Assembly: GCF_932526225.1 (NCBI RefSeq)
Contig: NC_064041.1
Coordinates: 15,842,951 to 15,906,950 of the forward strand
DNA length: 64,000 nt
From: Nematostella vectensis
Taxonomy: Eukaryota > Cnidaria > Anthozoa > Actiniaria > Edwardsiidae
Reading direction: 5' to 3'
The notes beneath the pieces were generated by a model. It was not told the origin of the DNA, did no database searches, and saw nothing but the letters and a program-made list of their open reading frames with translations. Shown here piece after piece: positions 1-11,904 of the stretch. A program made the translations under genes and the position numbers. Each line of letters begins with the position of its first letter. Within the stretch, counting starts at the first letter, position 1.

Positions 1-3
1 ATT

Positions 4-3000
4 TTAATTAAGGCATTCAGTCATCTTCGGTCCATTCACGCGGTACTCGGTCTTGCCCGCGTAAGCATTGGTCAGCGGCTCTATTCCATCCACTGAGAAG
101 TCCCGGATGCATCCGATGAAGTTTGGTACCAGTCCCTTGACGGTGCTTGGTACACCCAGGATCAACCCGACTGAGTTAGGAAGGTCGATTTTATTGAAAT
201 CTCCTCTCGTGTCCGTCTGACCTGAATAATTTGGAGAAGTTCACCATCAGTCCCTTTCGGGGATCATTTTTGTTGTCCCTAACCTGGCGCACAGCCACGA
301 TACCTTTAGCTCTGCCGTTGTCCACACTGATTGCGAGTGTCTTTTTCTCTCGTGTGATGACAACAGAATGCCACTCCCCATCGTCCACTCTTATCCCCTC
401 GGCATACACCTTGCTTCGCCCTAAAAACGACACGAGTACATAAGTCCACAAAAAGAAATATTTGGTATACCTGTGCCGAGATCGCTAGCTATTTGGTATA
501 CCTGTGCCGAGATCGCTAGCTATTTGGTATACCTGTGCCGAGATCGCTAGCTATTTGGTTTACCTCTGCCAAGATCGCTAGCTATTTGGTATACCTGTGC
601 CAAGATCGCTAGCTATTTGGTATACCTGTGCCAAGATCGCTAGCTATTTGGTATACCTGTGCCGAGATCGCTAACTATTTGGTTTACCTGTTCCGAGATC
701 GCTTGCTATTTGGTATACCTGTGCCAAGATCGCTAGCTATTTGGTATACCTGTGCCGAGATCGCTAGCTATTTGGTTTACCTGTTCCGAGATCGCTTGCT
801 ATTTGGTATACCTGTGGCAAGATCGCTAGCTATTTGGTATACCTGTGCCGAGATCGCTAGCTATTTGGTTTACCTGTTCCGAGATCGCTTGCTATTTGGT
901 ATACCTGTGGCAAGATCGCTAGCTATTTAATATACCTGTGCCGAGATCGCTAGCTATTTGGTTTACCTGTTCCGAGATCGTTTGCTATTTGGTACACTTG
1001 TGCCGAGATCGCTAGCTTTTTGGTATACCTGTGCCGAGGTCGCTAGCTATTTGGTATACTTGTGCCCAGGTCGCTTTCTATTTGTTAGATCGTTCTAGCT
1101 ATTTGATATACCTGTGCCGAGGTCGCTAGCTTTTTGCTATACCGGTGCCGAGGTCGCCAGCTATTTGGTAGCTCGTTCTAGCTATTTGGTATACCTGTGT
1201 CGAGGTCGCTAGCTATTTGGTGTACCTGTGCCGAGGTCGCTGTCGTAGAACACTTTCCCGTATTTGATGCCGATGTAGATGTAGTCACGTAACTCGCCCT
1301 TGGCGAAAAAGATCAGACCTCGTGATTGCGCGGTCTTGAGGCTTAAGGTGATCACGTGACGGGTACGATTGACCTTCCCACTGAACCTCGTTATCATGAT
1401 GAAACTTGAGCCCACAGTACACTGGCAGCTACCTGTTTGAGATTAAAAATAGCGCATTAACTATATGCCCGACAGTCGGGAAGGTCCTCAATGGACTAAA
1501 TGCAAGAAAGTTCTCTTAATTTATTCATGTATGTACACTATAAAATCTTAATTTTAGCGGCAGAATCACATGGAAAAACATCCAATTCCGCATAGCTGTC
1601 AATGTCAACTTACCCGCATTGGACGGGTGTCACAAGATTTTGGACCCGTGGGGGGGGGGGGGGGGGTCTTTATATCCATCGGACGGGGATCATCGTCGTA
1701 TCTTTTAGGGTGTTAATTTGGAGCCTTAGGTATCTCTTAGAAAATGAGAGTGCTTAGATTTTCTTTAACTAGGTATCTTTAAGGGTGCTATTATAACCAT
1801 CCCACATCTAACTTGTCGCTCATGAAGTGTGTTAAAACATGTCAATCTTCCATTAGAGTCACTTTTATAACAAATTATTTACGTTTGTTTGAGATATCTT
1901 TTAGGGCGTAAATTCATGCTTAACCACGCCCACTTTAGTATCTTTTAGGGTTCAAATATAACTAGACCACGCCCACTTTAGTATATTTTAGGGTTCAAAT
2001 ATAACTAACCACGCCCACTTTAGTATCTTTCAGGGTTAAAATATAACCAGACCACGCCCACTTTAGTATCTTTTAGGGTTAAAATATAACCAGACTACGC
2101 CCACTTTAGTATCTTTTAGGGTTAAAATATAACTAGACCACGCCCACTTTAGTATCTTTTAGGGTTCAAATATAACTAGACCACGCCCACTTTAGTATCT
2201 TTTAGGGTTCAAATATAACTAGACCACGCCCACTTTAGTATCTTTTAGGGTTGTTTTAACAAAATTCAGACAATGATCCCCGTCCGTTTGATATCGGAGT
2301 ACCCCCTCCCCCACGCGATTTTGGACTAATTTTTGTGAGAATATTTACACATTCTCTGTATTCATTCGCATTGGTTCTTATAGTTTTTTTCACATATTTA
2401 CTGTATCTCATCCGATTTCACAAGATTTCTGTCCAAGTTTGGTTGACAGCTATGATTCCGACAACAAAGGTCAATTCAGAATCCCTTGCTCTCTCTAAAC
2501 AAGTAAAGGATAATTTAAACTCACAAGGCTGTCAATTTGCTGGCTTATTTGAATAAGTTGAAAACCCTCGGGCATTTAGTCCATTGAGGACCTTTCCCGA
2601 CTGTCGGGCATAAAGCCACTGCGTACTATCGTAAAGACAACGGCATAGCAAGAATTTTTAACAGGGGGGCAAAAGGTCCTTTCAAGTTTTTTTCCCTATA
2701 TTTTAGATAATGTCTCATATATTTACTGTATTTTAAATAATGTCTCATACATTTACTGTATTTTAGATTATGTCTCATACATTTACTATATTTTAGATAA
2801 TGTCTCATACATTTACTGTATTTTAGATTATGTCTCATGTCTCATACATTTACTATATTTTAGATAATGTCTCATACATTTACTATATTTTAGATAATGT
2901 CTCATACATTTACTGTATTTTAGATAATTTCTCATACATTTACTGTATTTTAGATAATGTCTCATACATTTACTGTATTTTAGATAATGTCTCATACATT

Positions 3001-6000
3001 TACTGTATTTTAGATAATTTCTCATACATTTACTGTATTTTTGGCTGCTAAAAGGGGGGCCTGGGCCCCCTTGGCCATCCCCCTGATCCCAATGGTATCT
3101 GAGGGTATCACGTGATGTAACTTTACCCTTTGTAAGCCGAGTCATATTATAGTGCAAGTGAAAGCCTGGGGCCGAATCTTTCGAGTCCGAGTAGAACTGG
3201 ATCTTCGATGTAGTGGACGTCAGTGGTCGTATCTTGGGTACCCTGTGGTTTCTACCACCCCCACATAGTAAGTAGCCTCCCAAGTCGTCTTTGACGATGA
3301 GCCGGTCACTACGGCATGAAGGTGTCTCTGTGCAGTGGAAAAAACAGTCATAAACAAAAACATTGCCGGTCACTACGGCATGAAGGTGTCTCTGTGCAGT
3401 GGAAAAAAACAGTCATAAACAAAAACATTGCCGGTCACTACGGTATGAAGGTGTCTTTGTGGAGAGGAAAAAACAGTCATAAACAAAAACATTGCCGGTC
3501 ACTACGGCATGAAGGTGTCTCTGTGCAGTGGAAAAAACAGTCATAAACAAAAACATTGCCGGTCACTACGGCATGAAGGTGTCTCTGTGCAGTGGAAAAA
3601 ACAGTCATAAACAAAAACATTGCCGGTCACTACGGTTTGAAGGTGTCTCTGTGGAGAGGAAAAAACAGTCATAAACAAAAACATTGCCGGTCACTACGGT
3701 ATGAAGGTGTCTCTGTGCAGTGGAAAAAAACAGTCATAAACAAAAACATTGCCGGTCACTACGGCATGAAGGTGTCTCTGTGCAGTGGAAAAAACAGTCA
3801 TAAACAAAAACATTGCCGGTCACTACGGTTTGAAGGTGTCTCTGTGGAGAGGAAAAAACAGTCATAAACAAAAACATTGCCGGTCACTACGGTATGAAGG
3901 TGTCTCTGTGCAGTGGAAAAAACAGTCATAAACAAAAACATTGCCGGTCACTACGGTATGGAGGTGTCTCTGTGCAGTGGAAAAAACAGTCATAAACAAA
4001 AACATTGCCGGTCACTACGGTTTGAAGGTGTCTCTGTGGAGAGGAAAAAACAGTCATAAACAAAAACATTGCCGGTCACTACGGTATGAAGGTGTCTCTG
4101 TGCAGTGGAAAAAACAGTCATAAACAAAAACATTGCCGGTCACTACGGTATGAAGGTGTCTCTGTGCAGTGGAAAAAACAGTCATAAACAAACACATTGC
4201 CGGTCACTACGGTTTGAAGGTGTCTCTGTGGAGAGGAAAAAACAGTCATAAACAAAAACATTGCCGGTCACTACGGTATGAAGGTGTCTTTGTGGAGAGG
4301 AAAAAACAGTCATATACAAAAACATTGCCGGTCACTACGGTATGAAGGTGTCTTTGTGGAGAGGAAAAAACAGTCATAAACAAAAACATTGCCGGTCACT
4401 ACGGTATGAAGGTGTCTTTGTGGAGAGGAAAAAACAGTCATAAACAAAAACATTGCCGGTCACTACGGTATGAAGGTGTCTCTGTAGAGAGGAAAAAACA
4501 GTTATTAACATAAACATTGCCAGGATTTCTATGGGGAAAACTCGTCAACCGATAGTGTCGACGTTTTTAAGTTAGCAATTTGTCTTTTTCTAATACGCTG
4601 TGTCTATTTGCACGGCTTCTGGTAAAGGAGGAAAAAAAACTAGCTGCACGGCTGTCTCCAGTTTTCCCGATTTTTAGCCTACTTTACCGGAAGCCGTGCA
4701 TGCAGACACAGAGTTTCCAATAATGGGCCTTATGGAATTAAAGCAGCGAGGTTTGCATGGGGCATGGGGCGAGATTTGAGTGTGGCAGAGGCCGGTGTAG
4801 CCTCCACACAGAACTGAAACAGACGCTTTCAAATGTGGACATGATTCCAGTCCAAATAAAGTAATACCTCGCACCACTCACCGTGTATCTGGAAGTCTGT
4901 CAGCCACACGTTCATCTGGTAATTATCAGGGATCGTGATTTTCACTCTGCAGCGGCTGTTCGCAGGGTACGCCACAGGGAACCCGGGCGAGAAGAACTCT
5001 CCGCCCATAGTGTACTTGATATGGCGTGACGGGCAGACGTTACTCTCTGAAAAAGCATGCACAGCGTTGCGTTACTTGCTGTTGCGCAATCACTTTGTTG
5101 AATTTGAAAAAACGCGCGATTTCCGACGCCGGATTTTCATATATTCTTCGACATGCTTCGACGTTATTCTGCACAAACTCTCAAACGCGTCACACTGTCG
5201 CACCATGTGCATGTGTCACATACAGTATCACCACAAAATGACGTCACACCATGTGCATGCGTCACATGCACCATCACCACAAAATGACGTCACACCATGT
5301 GCATGCGTCACATACACTATCACCACAGAATGACGTCACACCATGTACATGCGTCACATACACTATCACCACAAAATGACGTCACACCATGTACATGCGT
5401 CACATACACTATCACCACAGAATGACGTCACACCATGTGCATGCGTCACATACACTATTACCACAAAATGACGTCACACCATGTGCATGCGTCACATACA
5501 CTATCACCACAGAATGACGTCACACCATGTACATGCGTCACATACACTATCACCACAAAATGACGTCACACCATGTACATGCGTCAATTTTACCTTCACC
5601 ACAAAATGACATCACACCATGTGCATGCGTCACATACACTATCACCACAGAATGACGTCACACCATGTACATGCGTCACATACACTATCACCACGAAATT
5701 ATGTCACACCATGTACATGCGTCAATTTTACCATCACCACAACATGACGTCACACTATGTGCATGTGTCACATACACTATCACCACAAAATGACATCACA
5801 TCATGTGCATGCGGTACATACACTATCACTACAGAATGACGTCACACCATGTGCATGCGTCACATGCACCATGACGTCACACCATGTTAATGCGTCAATT
5901 TTACCATCACCACAACATGACGTCACACCATGTGCATGTGTCACATACACTATCACCACAAAATGACGTCACACCATGTGCATGCGTCACATGCACCATC

Positions 6001-9000
6001 ACCACAAAATGACGTCACACCATGTACATGCGTCACATGCACCATCACCACAAAATGACGTCACACCATGTACATGCGTCAATTTTACCTTCACCACAAA
6101 ATGACATCACACCATGTGCATGCGTCACATACACTATCACCACAAAATGACGTCACACCATGTTCATGCGTCACATGCACCATCACCACAAAATGACGTC
6201 ACATCATGTGCATGTGTCACATACACTATCACCACAAAATGACGTCACACCATGTGCATGCATCAATTGCACCATCGCCGCAAAATGACGTCACACTATG
6301 TACATGCGTCTCTTGCACCATCGCCACAAAATGACGTCACACTATTTTCATGCGTCTCTCGCAGCATCGCCGCAAAATGACGTCACACTATGTACATGCG
6401 TCTCTCGCACCATCACCACAAAATGACGTCACACTATGTACATGCGTCTGTTGCACAATCGCCATAGCGTCAAGTCACACCATGTACTACGATGCGTACG
6501 TCAGTTGCACCATCGTCATACCATATATGTCACTCTATGTCGCACCTGTGTTACACTTAGCGTAACACGATGTATCACACTTCACTACATCGTCGCTTTT
6601 AATATCAGCCTTCCCTAATACGTGTTCTGCTGACCAGTAATCTAATATGATACAAACTATAGGCAAGCTGTAGAATATAGTAGTCAGTCTAAAGTAGGCG
6701 TGATGGAATCAGGGAAATAAATCAACACAAAGTTGATAAAGTATGTTTTACGCCTGATAAAAAAAGAGTAATTTCGCTGACATTTTGAGGGTTAGCCCTT
6801 CGGAGCAAAAAATCTGAAATGTGAGCATTTTAGGCATAAAATACACCATTTCAACCTGGAGTTGATTCATGTCCCGTGGTCTGTCTGTTGCATACCCGGA
6901 GGTATAACTTTTCCTTTTTCAGCCTTGAAGGTAATCTTAAACCCCTTGAATTGGAAGGCATTTTCCGACTTGAACCTCATGACAAGGGTGTTACCCTCAG
7001 ACTTGAAGTTATGGCGTGGCAAGTCATACGCAGGAACGTTCTCCTCGCAGTACTTGCGCGTCTTAGACCCATCCGTGATGACGAGGGAGTCCATCTTACA
7101 CTCTTCGGGCGCTGGAGGATTTGGGAAGATGAGATCAGGGAATTCATTGAGCTGATTGTAGAGATTAATAGTCTGAATAATGAAAGGGAGATATCTTACT
7201 GAAAAGAGGAAATAAAGAAGCAGAGGTAGACTAACAGACTCATTGGAGCAGGAAGCTAGGCTCACTTTAACCGGAAGTTAGACTCATTGTAACCGCAACG
7301 TAGACTCACTGTAACCGGAAGTTAGACTATCTGTAACTGGAAGGTAGACTCACTGTAACCGGAAGGTAGACTCACTGTAACCGGAAGTTAGACTATCTGT
7401 AACTGGAAGGTAGACTCACTGTAACCGGAAGGTAGACTATCTGTAACCTGAAGTTAGACTATCTGTAACTGGAAGGTAGACTCAATGTAACCGGAAGGTA
7501 GACTCACTGTAACCGGAAGTTAGACTATCTGTAACTGGAAGGTAGACTCACTGTAACCGGAAGTTAGACTATCTGTAACCGGAAGGTAGACTCACTGTAA
7601 CCTGAAGTTAGACTATCTGTAACCGGAAGATAGACTTACTGTAACCAGGAGTTAAAGTTACTGGAACTAGAAGTAAGACTTACTGTAACCGGAAGTAAGA
7701 CAATTTGTAACCAGAACTATTTGTTACAGAAAGGTAGACTCACTGTCACCAGGAGTAAGACTGGAACCCGGAACTAGCTCTTACTCACCATCAGGGTCTA
7801 CCTCAATACTTAGGTCATTGAACATGACGTTGAACTTGGCCCCAGGCCCCGTGGCAATGGTCAGGGTACAGTCTGTGTTTGGTGGGTAGTTCGACGGATA
7901 TCCGGGAGAGGTAACCTCGCCTCCATCAGAGGTGATCACACGAGATGGGCACACGGAGAGGCCTGGGGAAGAAAGAACAGAGCTTGGATATTTACGAGCC
8001 GTTTGACTTAGCATATGAGTCAATAGAAGACACAGAAAGAGTGGGGGGGGGGGAGGTCGCTAGAAGCCTATAATAGCTTACCATGAGCTATCGCTAGCAG
8101 CCTATGATAGCTTACCATGAGCTATCGCTAGAAGCCTATAATAGCTCACCATGAGCTATCGCTAGCAGCCTATAATAGCTCACCATGAGCTATCGCTAGC
8201 AGCCTATAATAGCTCACCATGAGCTATCGCTAGCAGCCTATAACAGCTTACCATGAGCTATCGCTAGCAGCCTATAATAGCTCACCATGAGCTATCGCTA
8301 GCAGCCTATAATAGCTCACCATGAGCTATCGCTAGCAGCCTATAACAGCTTAACATGAGCTATCGCTAGAAAGCCTATAATAGCTTACCATGATCTATCG
8401 CTACCAGCCTATAATAGCTCACCATGAGCTATCGCTACCAGCCTATAATAGCTTAACATGAGCTATCGCTAGCAGCCTATAATAGCTCACCATGAGCTAT
8501 CGCTAGCAGCCTATAATAGCTTAACATGAGCTATCGCTACCAGCCTATAATAGCTTAACATGAGCTATCGCTACCAGCCTATAATAGCTCACCATGAGCT
8601 ATCGCTACCAGCCTATAATAGCTCACCATGAGCTATCGCTACCAGCCTATAATAGCTCACCATGAGCTATCGCTACCAGCCTATAATAGCTCACCATGAG
8701 CTATCGCTACCAGCCTATAATAGCTTAACATGAGCTATCGCTACCAGCCTATAATATCGATCACATTTCACTAGTTGAAAAAGTCAATTAAAGGGGCAGT
8801 CGCACGTTCGTTTCAAAATGAAAATACACCGTAGAATCGTCATTTCTTGAGAGCGAAATAGACGGCTGAAAGAGTATGTAGATGTGAAATCCGTTTGCAT
8901 CGCGCCGAATTTACTTATAAGAAGACAATCAAACAGCTTTTAGATAGTGTCCCGTAGTTTTTCTCTGTGCAAGATTGGTGACGGTAGCATTCTTGACAAT

Positions 9001-9319
9001 ACAGCTAACGGTGCGACTGCCCTTTTAATGGAAAACGAAGAGCACTTCCTCGTCAATCGCCCAAATGCGCTTCGAGAAACACTCTATATAAAGATATACA
9101 GGAAAATACGAAACTTCGAAAATCACGACCCCCAAAAAACACAGAAAACATATTGCTAAGTATATTTTTGATGTTCCAATATATGAAGAGAGCTGATCAC
9201 ATAACTTAGGGATTGACGCTTATGCGAGCATCGCAGCTTATACAGCACCCTAATAAAAATGTCTCACCTTGCGCTTGGGTTATTATTAACAGAAATATAG
9301 CCAGTGACGCCCAATTCAT
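4..9319 (-). CDS. Secreted CUB-CUB-laminin G protein, copy 1 (8 exons)
   Basis: Exons in coding order: 9319-9268, 7962-7789, 7111-6896, 5046-4882, 3327-3127, 1432-1226, 420-304, 221-4. They sum to 1350 nt (449 aa plus TAA), and every intron is phase 1 with GT-AG ends. Residues 1-18 form a signal peptide (MNWASLAIFLLIITQAQG). CUB1 is about 22-145 (VCPSR, GEVTSPGYPSNYP). CUB2 is about 150-268 (VCPSR, FFSPGFPVAYP, ending FHLHYNMTRL). A laminin-G domain is about 270-435 (GEWHSVVITR, GLILGVPSTV, NFIGCIRDFSVDG). Both module types act outside the cell in protein or glycan binding, so an extracellular ligand-binding or matrix role is inferred. No membrane segment or protease domain is seen. It is a tandem paralogue of the gene at 19252-24874. 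The stop codon lies at the window edge, so the 3' UTR is not visible. Five of its seven introns contain large minisatellites. Confidence 0.88.
461..1226. repeat. 31-bp minisatellite copying the donor splice site of exon 1226-1432
   Basis: About 25 copies of a 31-bp unit fill this intron of the CUB-CUB-LamG gene. Read on the minus strand, each unit ends with the exon terminus and donor, CTCGGCACAG|GTATACC. The real junction is CTCGGCACAG|GTACACC at 1226/1225. Units differ by single substitutions, and the copies furthest from the exon (toward 1100) are the most varied in length. Confidence 0.9.
1910..2255. repeat. 43-bp tandem repeat in an intron
   Basis: About eight copies of a 43-bp unit contain CCACGCCCACTTTAGTATC followed by TTTTAGGGTT. 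They lie in the intron between exons 1226-1432 and 3127-3327. No similarity to a neighbouring exon was seen. A G-run sits at 1650-1666. Confidence 0.85.
2690..3042. repeat. 30-bp AT-rich tandem repeat in an intron
   Basis: About eleven copies of a 30-bp unit (TCTCATACATTTACTGTATT plus TTAGATAATG) lie about 85 bp downstream of the donor of exon 3127-3327. The unit is not derived from that junction. Confidence 0.85.
3321..4530. repeat. 64-bp minisatellite copying the acceptor splice site of exon 3127-3327
   Basis: About 19 copies of a roughly 64-bp unit. On the minus strand each holds CACTGCACAG|AGACACCTTC, which is the intron end plus the exon start, and continues to about 25 nt of exon sequence (to GTGACCGG). 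The genuine acceptor is the copy nearest the exon, at 3328-3329. Units come in alternating variants (GTGCAGTG and GTGGAGAG), which suggests block duplication. Confidence 0.9.
5200..6480. repeat. 46-bp tandem repeat carrying a CRE palindrome in each unit
   Basis: About 28 copies of a 46-bp unit in the intron between exons 4882-5046 and 6896-7111. Nearly every unit has the palindrome TGACGTCA, the consensus CREB/ATF site, plus a second half-site TGCGTCA. The unit does not copy an adjacent exon. Copies degenerate toward 6480. Confidence 0.88.
7262..7775. repeat. 22-bp tandem repeat next to a donor site
   Basis: About 23 copies of a 22-bp unit (TAGACTCACTGTAACCGGAA with variants) begin close to the donor of exon 7789-7962. 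On the minus strand each unit contains ACA|GTGAGTC, a good donor-like match. Similarity to the real junction (GATG|GTGAGTAAG) is limited to the intron side, so derivation from it is uncertain. Confidence 0.85.
8060..8760. repeat. 34-bp tandem repeat in intron 1 of the CUB gene
   Basis: About 20 copies of a 34-bp unit containing CTATCGCTAGCAGCCTATAA and TAGCTCACCATGAG lie between the signal-peptide exon (9268-9319) and exon 7789-7962. Two main variants occur, GCTAGCAG and GCTACCAG, clustered in the left and right halves. No exon similarity was seen. Confidence 0.88.
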
Positions 9320-9676
9320 CGTGAACAGCAGAGCTCTGTTTAGTAAGAACACATATTCACTACACATCTGGACTTTACATAATGACAGTACGCTTAATAT
9401 TTACCTCCCCCCCCCCCCCCTTCGTATCATGTGAACACGGCCGTTATCATACCACCAGTGGGTCTCTTCCCGGGTGGGTGCGGGGACACTTGGCATTATA
9501 TTTGATGGGTCGTCAAGTCTAGACGGCAAATCCATGCCCTATGAGAGACACACACATTTTTTGACTCAACACTGAAGTAAAAAGAAATCAGCAGCGAAGC
9601 TAATCCATTTCTCAAACAGAAGTGATATCCGCTTTCTGCGTCACGTCAAATCACGTCACTTCAAATCACGGTATCG

Positions 9677-10865
9677 TTAAGGGTGTTCGGAAGTTAGGTT
9701 GTTATGAGACCTTGGTTGCTACGCTGACGCGCGCGCTCGTAATTTAGGCGGGAAAAATTGCTTACGGTTTAAAAATGGCGGGCTTTTCAGGGCGCGCGCG
9801 CGTTTGTTTGCGAACTTTTTGCCGGTAAAAATGTTTCATTTTCCTCCCTTTTGCAACAAGTCTCGTTTTTTTAAGTGTGGACTTTAAAAGCACACTAGCA
9901 TACACACATTGGCACCAGTCGGGCCAAGACACACAATTGGCATCACGCTAGCCCGGTCGCAGCTCTAGATCCCACATGGATCTAAGCTGTGGTTTAAAGC
10001 ACTTCGTTCGAGTCGAAGTCGCCCTGCAGTTTTTTTGCCGATGAAGTTTAACTGAGGCAAACCGGCTATACCATGCTGACGAGTCCTAATAAGGACGAAA
10101 CAGCTGTCCATGGTTGCCGAACTGCACGGGTAATAGACTGTGCTAGCGTCCCGTCTTGGCCCGACTGGTGCCAATGTGTGTATGCTAGTGTGCTTTTAAA
10201 GTCCACGTTTTTTTAAGGGTTTATTATTTTTTATACAATTTACCATGCTCATATGCTAAAATGCCACCAACTGGGCGTAGCAAAAAATGGAAAAGATGTG
10301 CTTTGGCAGCACAAAGTCGCTGGTCTGAAAGCAGCGTGGAGAGCGCCGTGCACTAGGTTTGGTGGCTAAGCAGCCGCGCCTCCAAATAGTCTGGTCCACA
10401 GCGCATGCGTTAAAAACGACTTCCGGTCGCACAAAAAAAGGTAAAATGGCACCTTAAATATTTGAAATCGTGAAAAGTTTTAGTACGGAAATATTGTTAA
10501 TCTTTTTTTAAAACTGGGCATTGATTAAGGCATACAGGTCAAAATGAAAAACATGACCAAAATACACCAATGGCTTGCACATTAATTGGTCTAAAAAATT
10601 GATTTGTTAATATTTTTCAAATCCATGCTCACGTTTGTTCAGAAAGAAATAATGAATACTCTGAACTAAAAATCCTTTGAAAAAAACTAAAGGAAGGGAA
10701 AATAAACGTTTTTTTCTGCTGTAATAACGTCATCAATAACGTCTTCAATATGTAGCCCGATGAGTCACTAGTCCCTTGACCAATTTCAGCAGTAAAACTC
10801 TTTTTTCTAACAAATATAAGGTAATTTAAAATTTCCCTGGCAACCTAACTTCCGAACACCCTTAA
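9677..10865. mobile_element. Non-autonomous DNA transposon with TTAA target-site duplications
   Basis: The element body is 9681-10861. It is flanked on both sides by TTAA (9677-9680 and 10862-10865) and bounded by perfect 21-bp terminal inverted repeats starting GGGTGTTCGGAAGTTAGG. TTAA duplications are typical of the piggyBac and Kolobok superfamilies. No transposase frame is visible inside the 1.18-kb body, so this is a non-autonomous copy. It is interrupted by a second foldback element at 9876-10206. Confidence 0.8.
9865..10217. mobile_element. Nested foldback MITE with 54-bp inverted arms and 11-bp direct repeats
   Basis: Perfect 54-bp inverted arms at 9877-9930 and 10153-10206 enclose about 222 bp. 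Identical 11-bp direct repeats (GTTTTTTTAAG) flank it at 9865-9875 and 10207-10217. Long inverted repeats with 8-11 bp duplications are typical of Mutator-like elements, so a MULE-type MITE is the best guess. It sits inside the TTAA element and is therefore the younger insertion. Confidence 0.78.
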
Positions 10866-11900
10866 CTGTTCCAACGATATGAAATCAGGGTATCTTCTTA
10901 CTTCACCATCTACCCTGTTCAGACAGGAAGCGCAAAACCATTTCCTGATTATAAGCGGCAAATGCACGCACAGCAACACATATCTGATAGCAGCCTCGTC
11001 CCCCCCCCTCCCCACCCCTCCTTAGAGAATCTTGGACATTCTATTTATATTTTCGGTATAACTTTCTGACATAGCCTCTTACTTAATAAATCCATAGTTA
11101 TCTCTCCAATCCATGTCACATATCTTACATTTTTCTCAATAGGTCACGAAGATTCGAGCTAGGATAAACACATCACTATACTGACTCGTTAGACAACTTT
11201 TCCGTTCAGCATTTTCTGTCGATGATCCTTAGGGATTTGGCCCCATTTAATGACTACATTTGCTTGACCAATCACATCCATATCCCGATAGCATCAATAT
11301 TTGTACAATAAGAATCAATTTGTAGACAGATATAACTTAAGTCTGCGGGTCTCATCGGATTGAAAGGATAAGGACGTCTATCTTTAACTATCTTCATTCA
11401 ACAAATCCTATATCAAAAAACAAACGGCAAGCTTATTAAGTTCAGTATCCTATTTGTAATATTTTTCTGAATGTTGAAACAAACTGAGAACAAACTTTCA
11501 AGTCTATAAGCACGCAACATTTGAATCCCTCGAAGTGTCTAGTGACGAGGGGAGGGCTACTTACACCCTTTGAGGCGAAAGCCGAGATGGATGCGGCGGC
11601 TGTCCACAAGTGTATATTTGGCCCTATAAGACTGTGAAGTGTCCTCTACTTCTTGTGATTTTATCGATAGATAACACAATACAAGTTGAGGAAACTGTTG
11701 TCGATCAATGAGGGTTCGAGAAGCGGAAGTTGGGGTCGAGCCGGTGATTGATCGGGTCGAATTATTTATTTGAGTGTCATTGATCCTACTGTGTGGAGAA
11801 GGGTCTCGCACGCCATGCTGTAATTTCAGCTTTCTTATTGATCTGAAGGCGGGTGGAAGGACTCGTCACGTCGGTCCGAATGTCCGGACTCCCACGCCCG
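10866..11900. other. Intergenic stretch with no recognised feature
   Basis: AT-rich sequence between the nested transposons and the 34-bp array. A minus-strand open frame of 84 codons at 11557-11811 shows no domain, splice context or codon signature that I can support. Confidence 0.5.
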
Positions 11901-11904
11901 CAAT

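Noticed and set aside
1910-2255. TTTTAGGGTT motifs suggesting interstitial telomeric repeats
   Set aside because: The motif occurs once per 43-bp unit and is not in tandem TTAGGG runs. It is an ordinary minisatellite.
5200-8760. CRISPR-like spacing of direct repeats
   Set aside because: The repeats are contiguous minisatellites without unique spacers, in introns of an animal gene.
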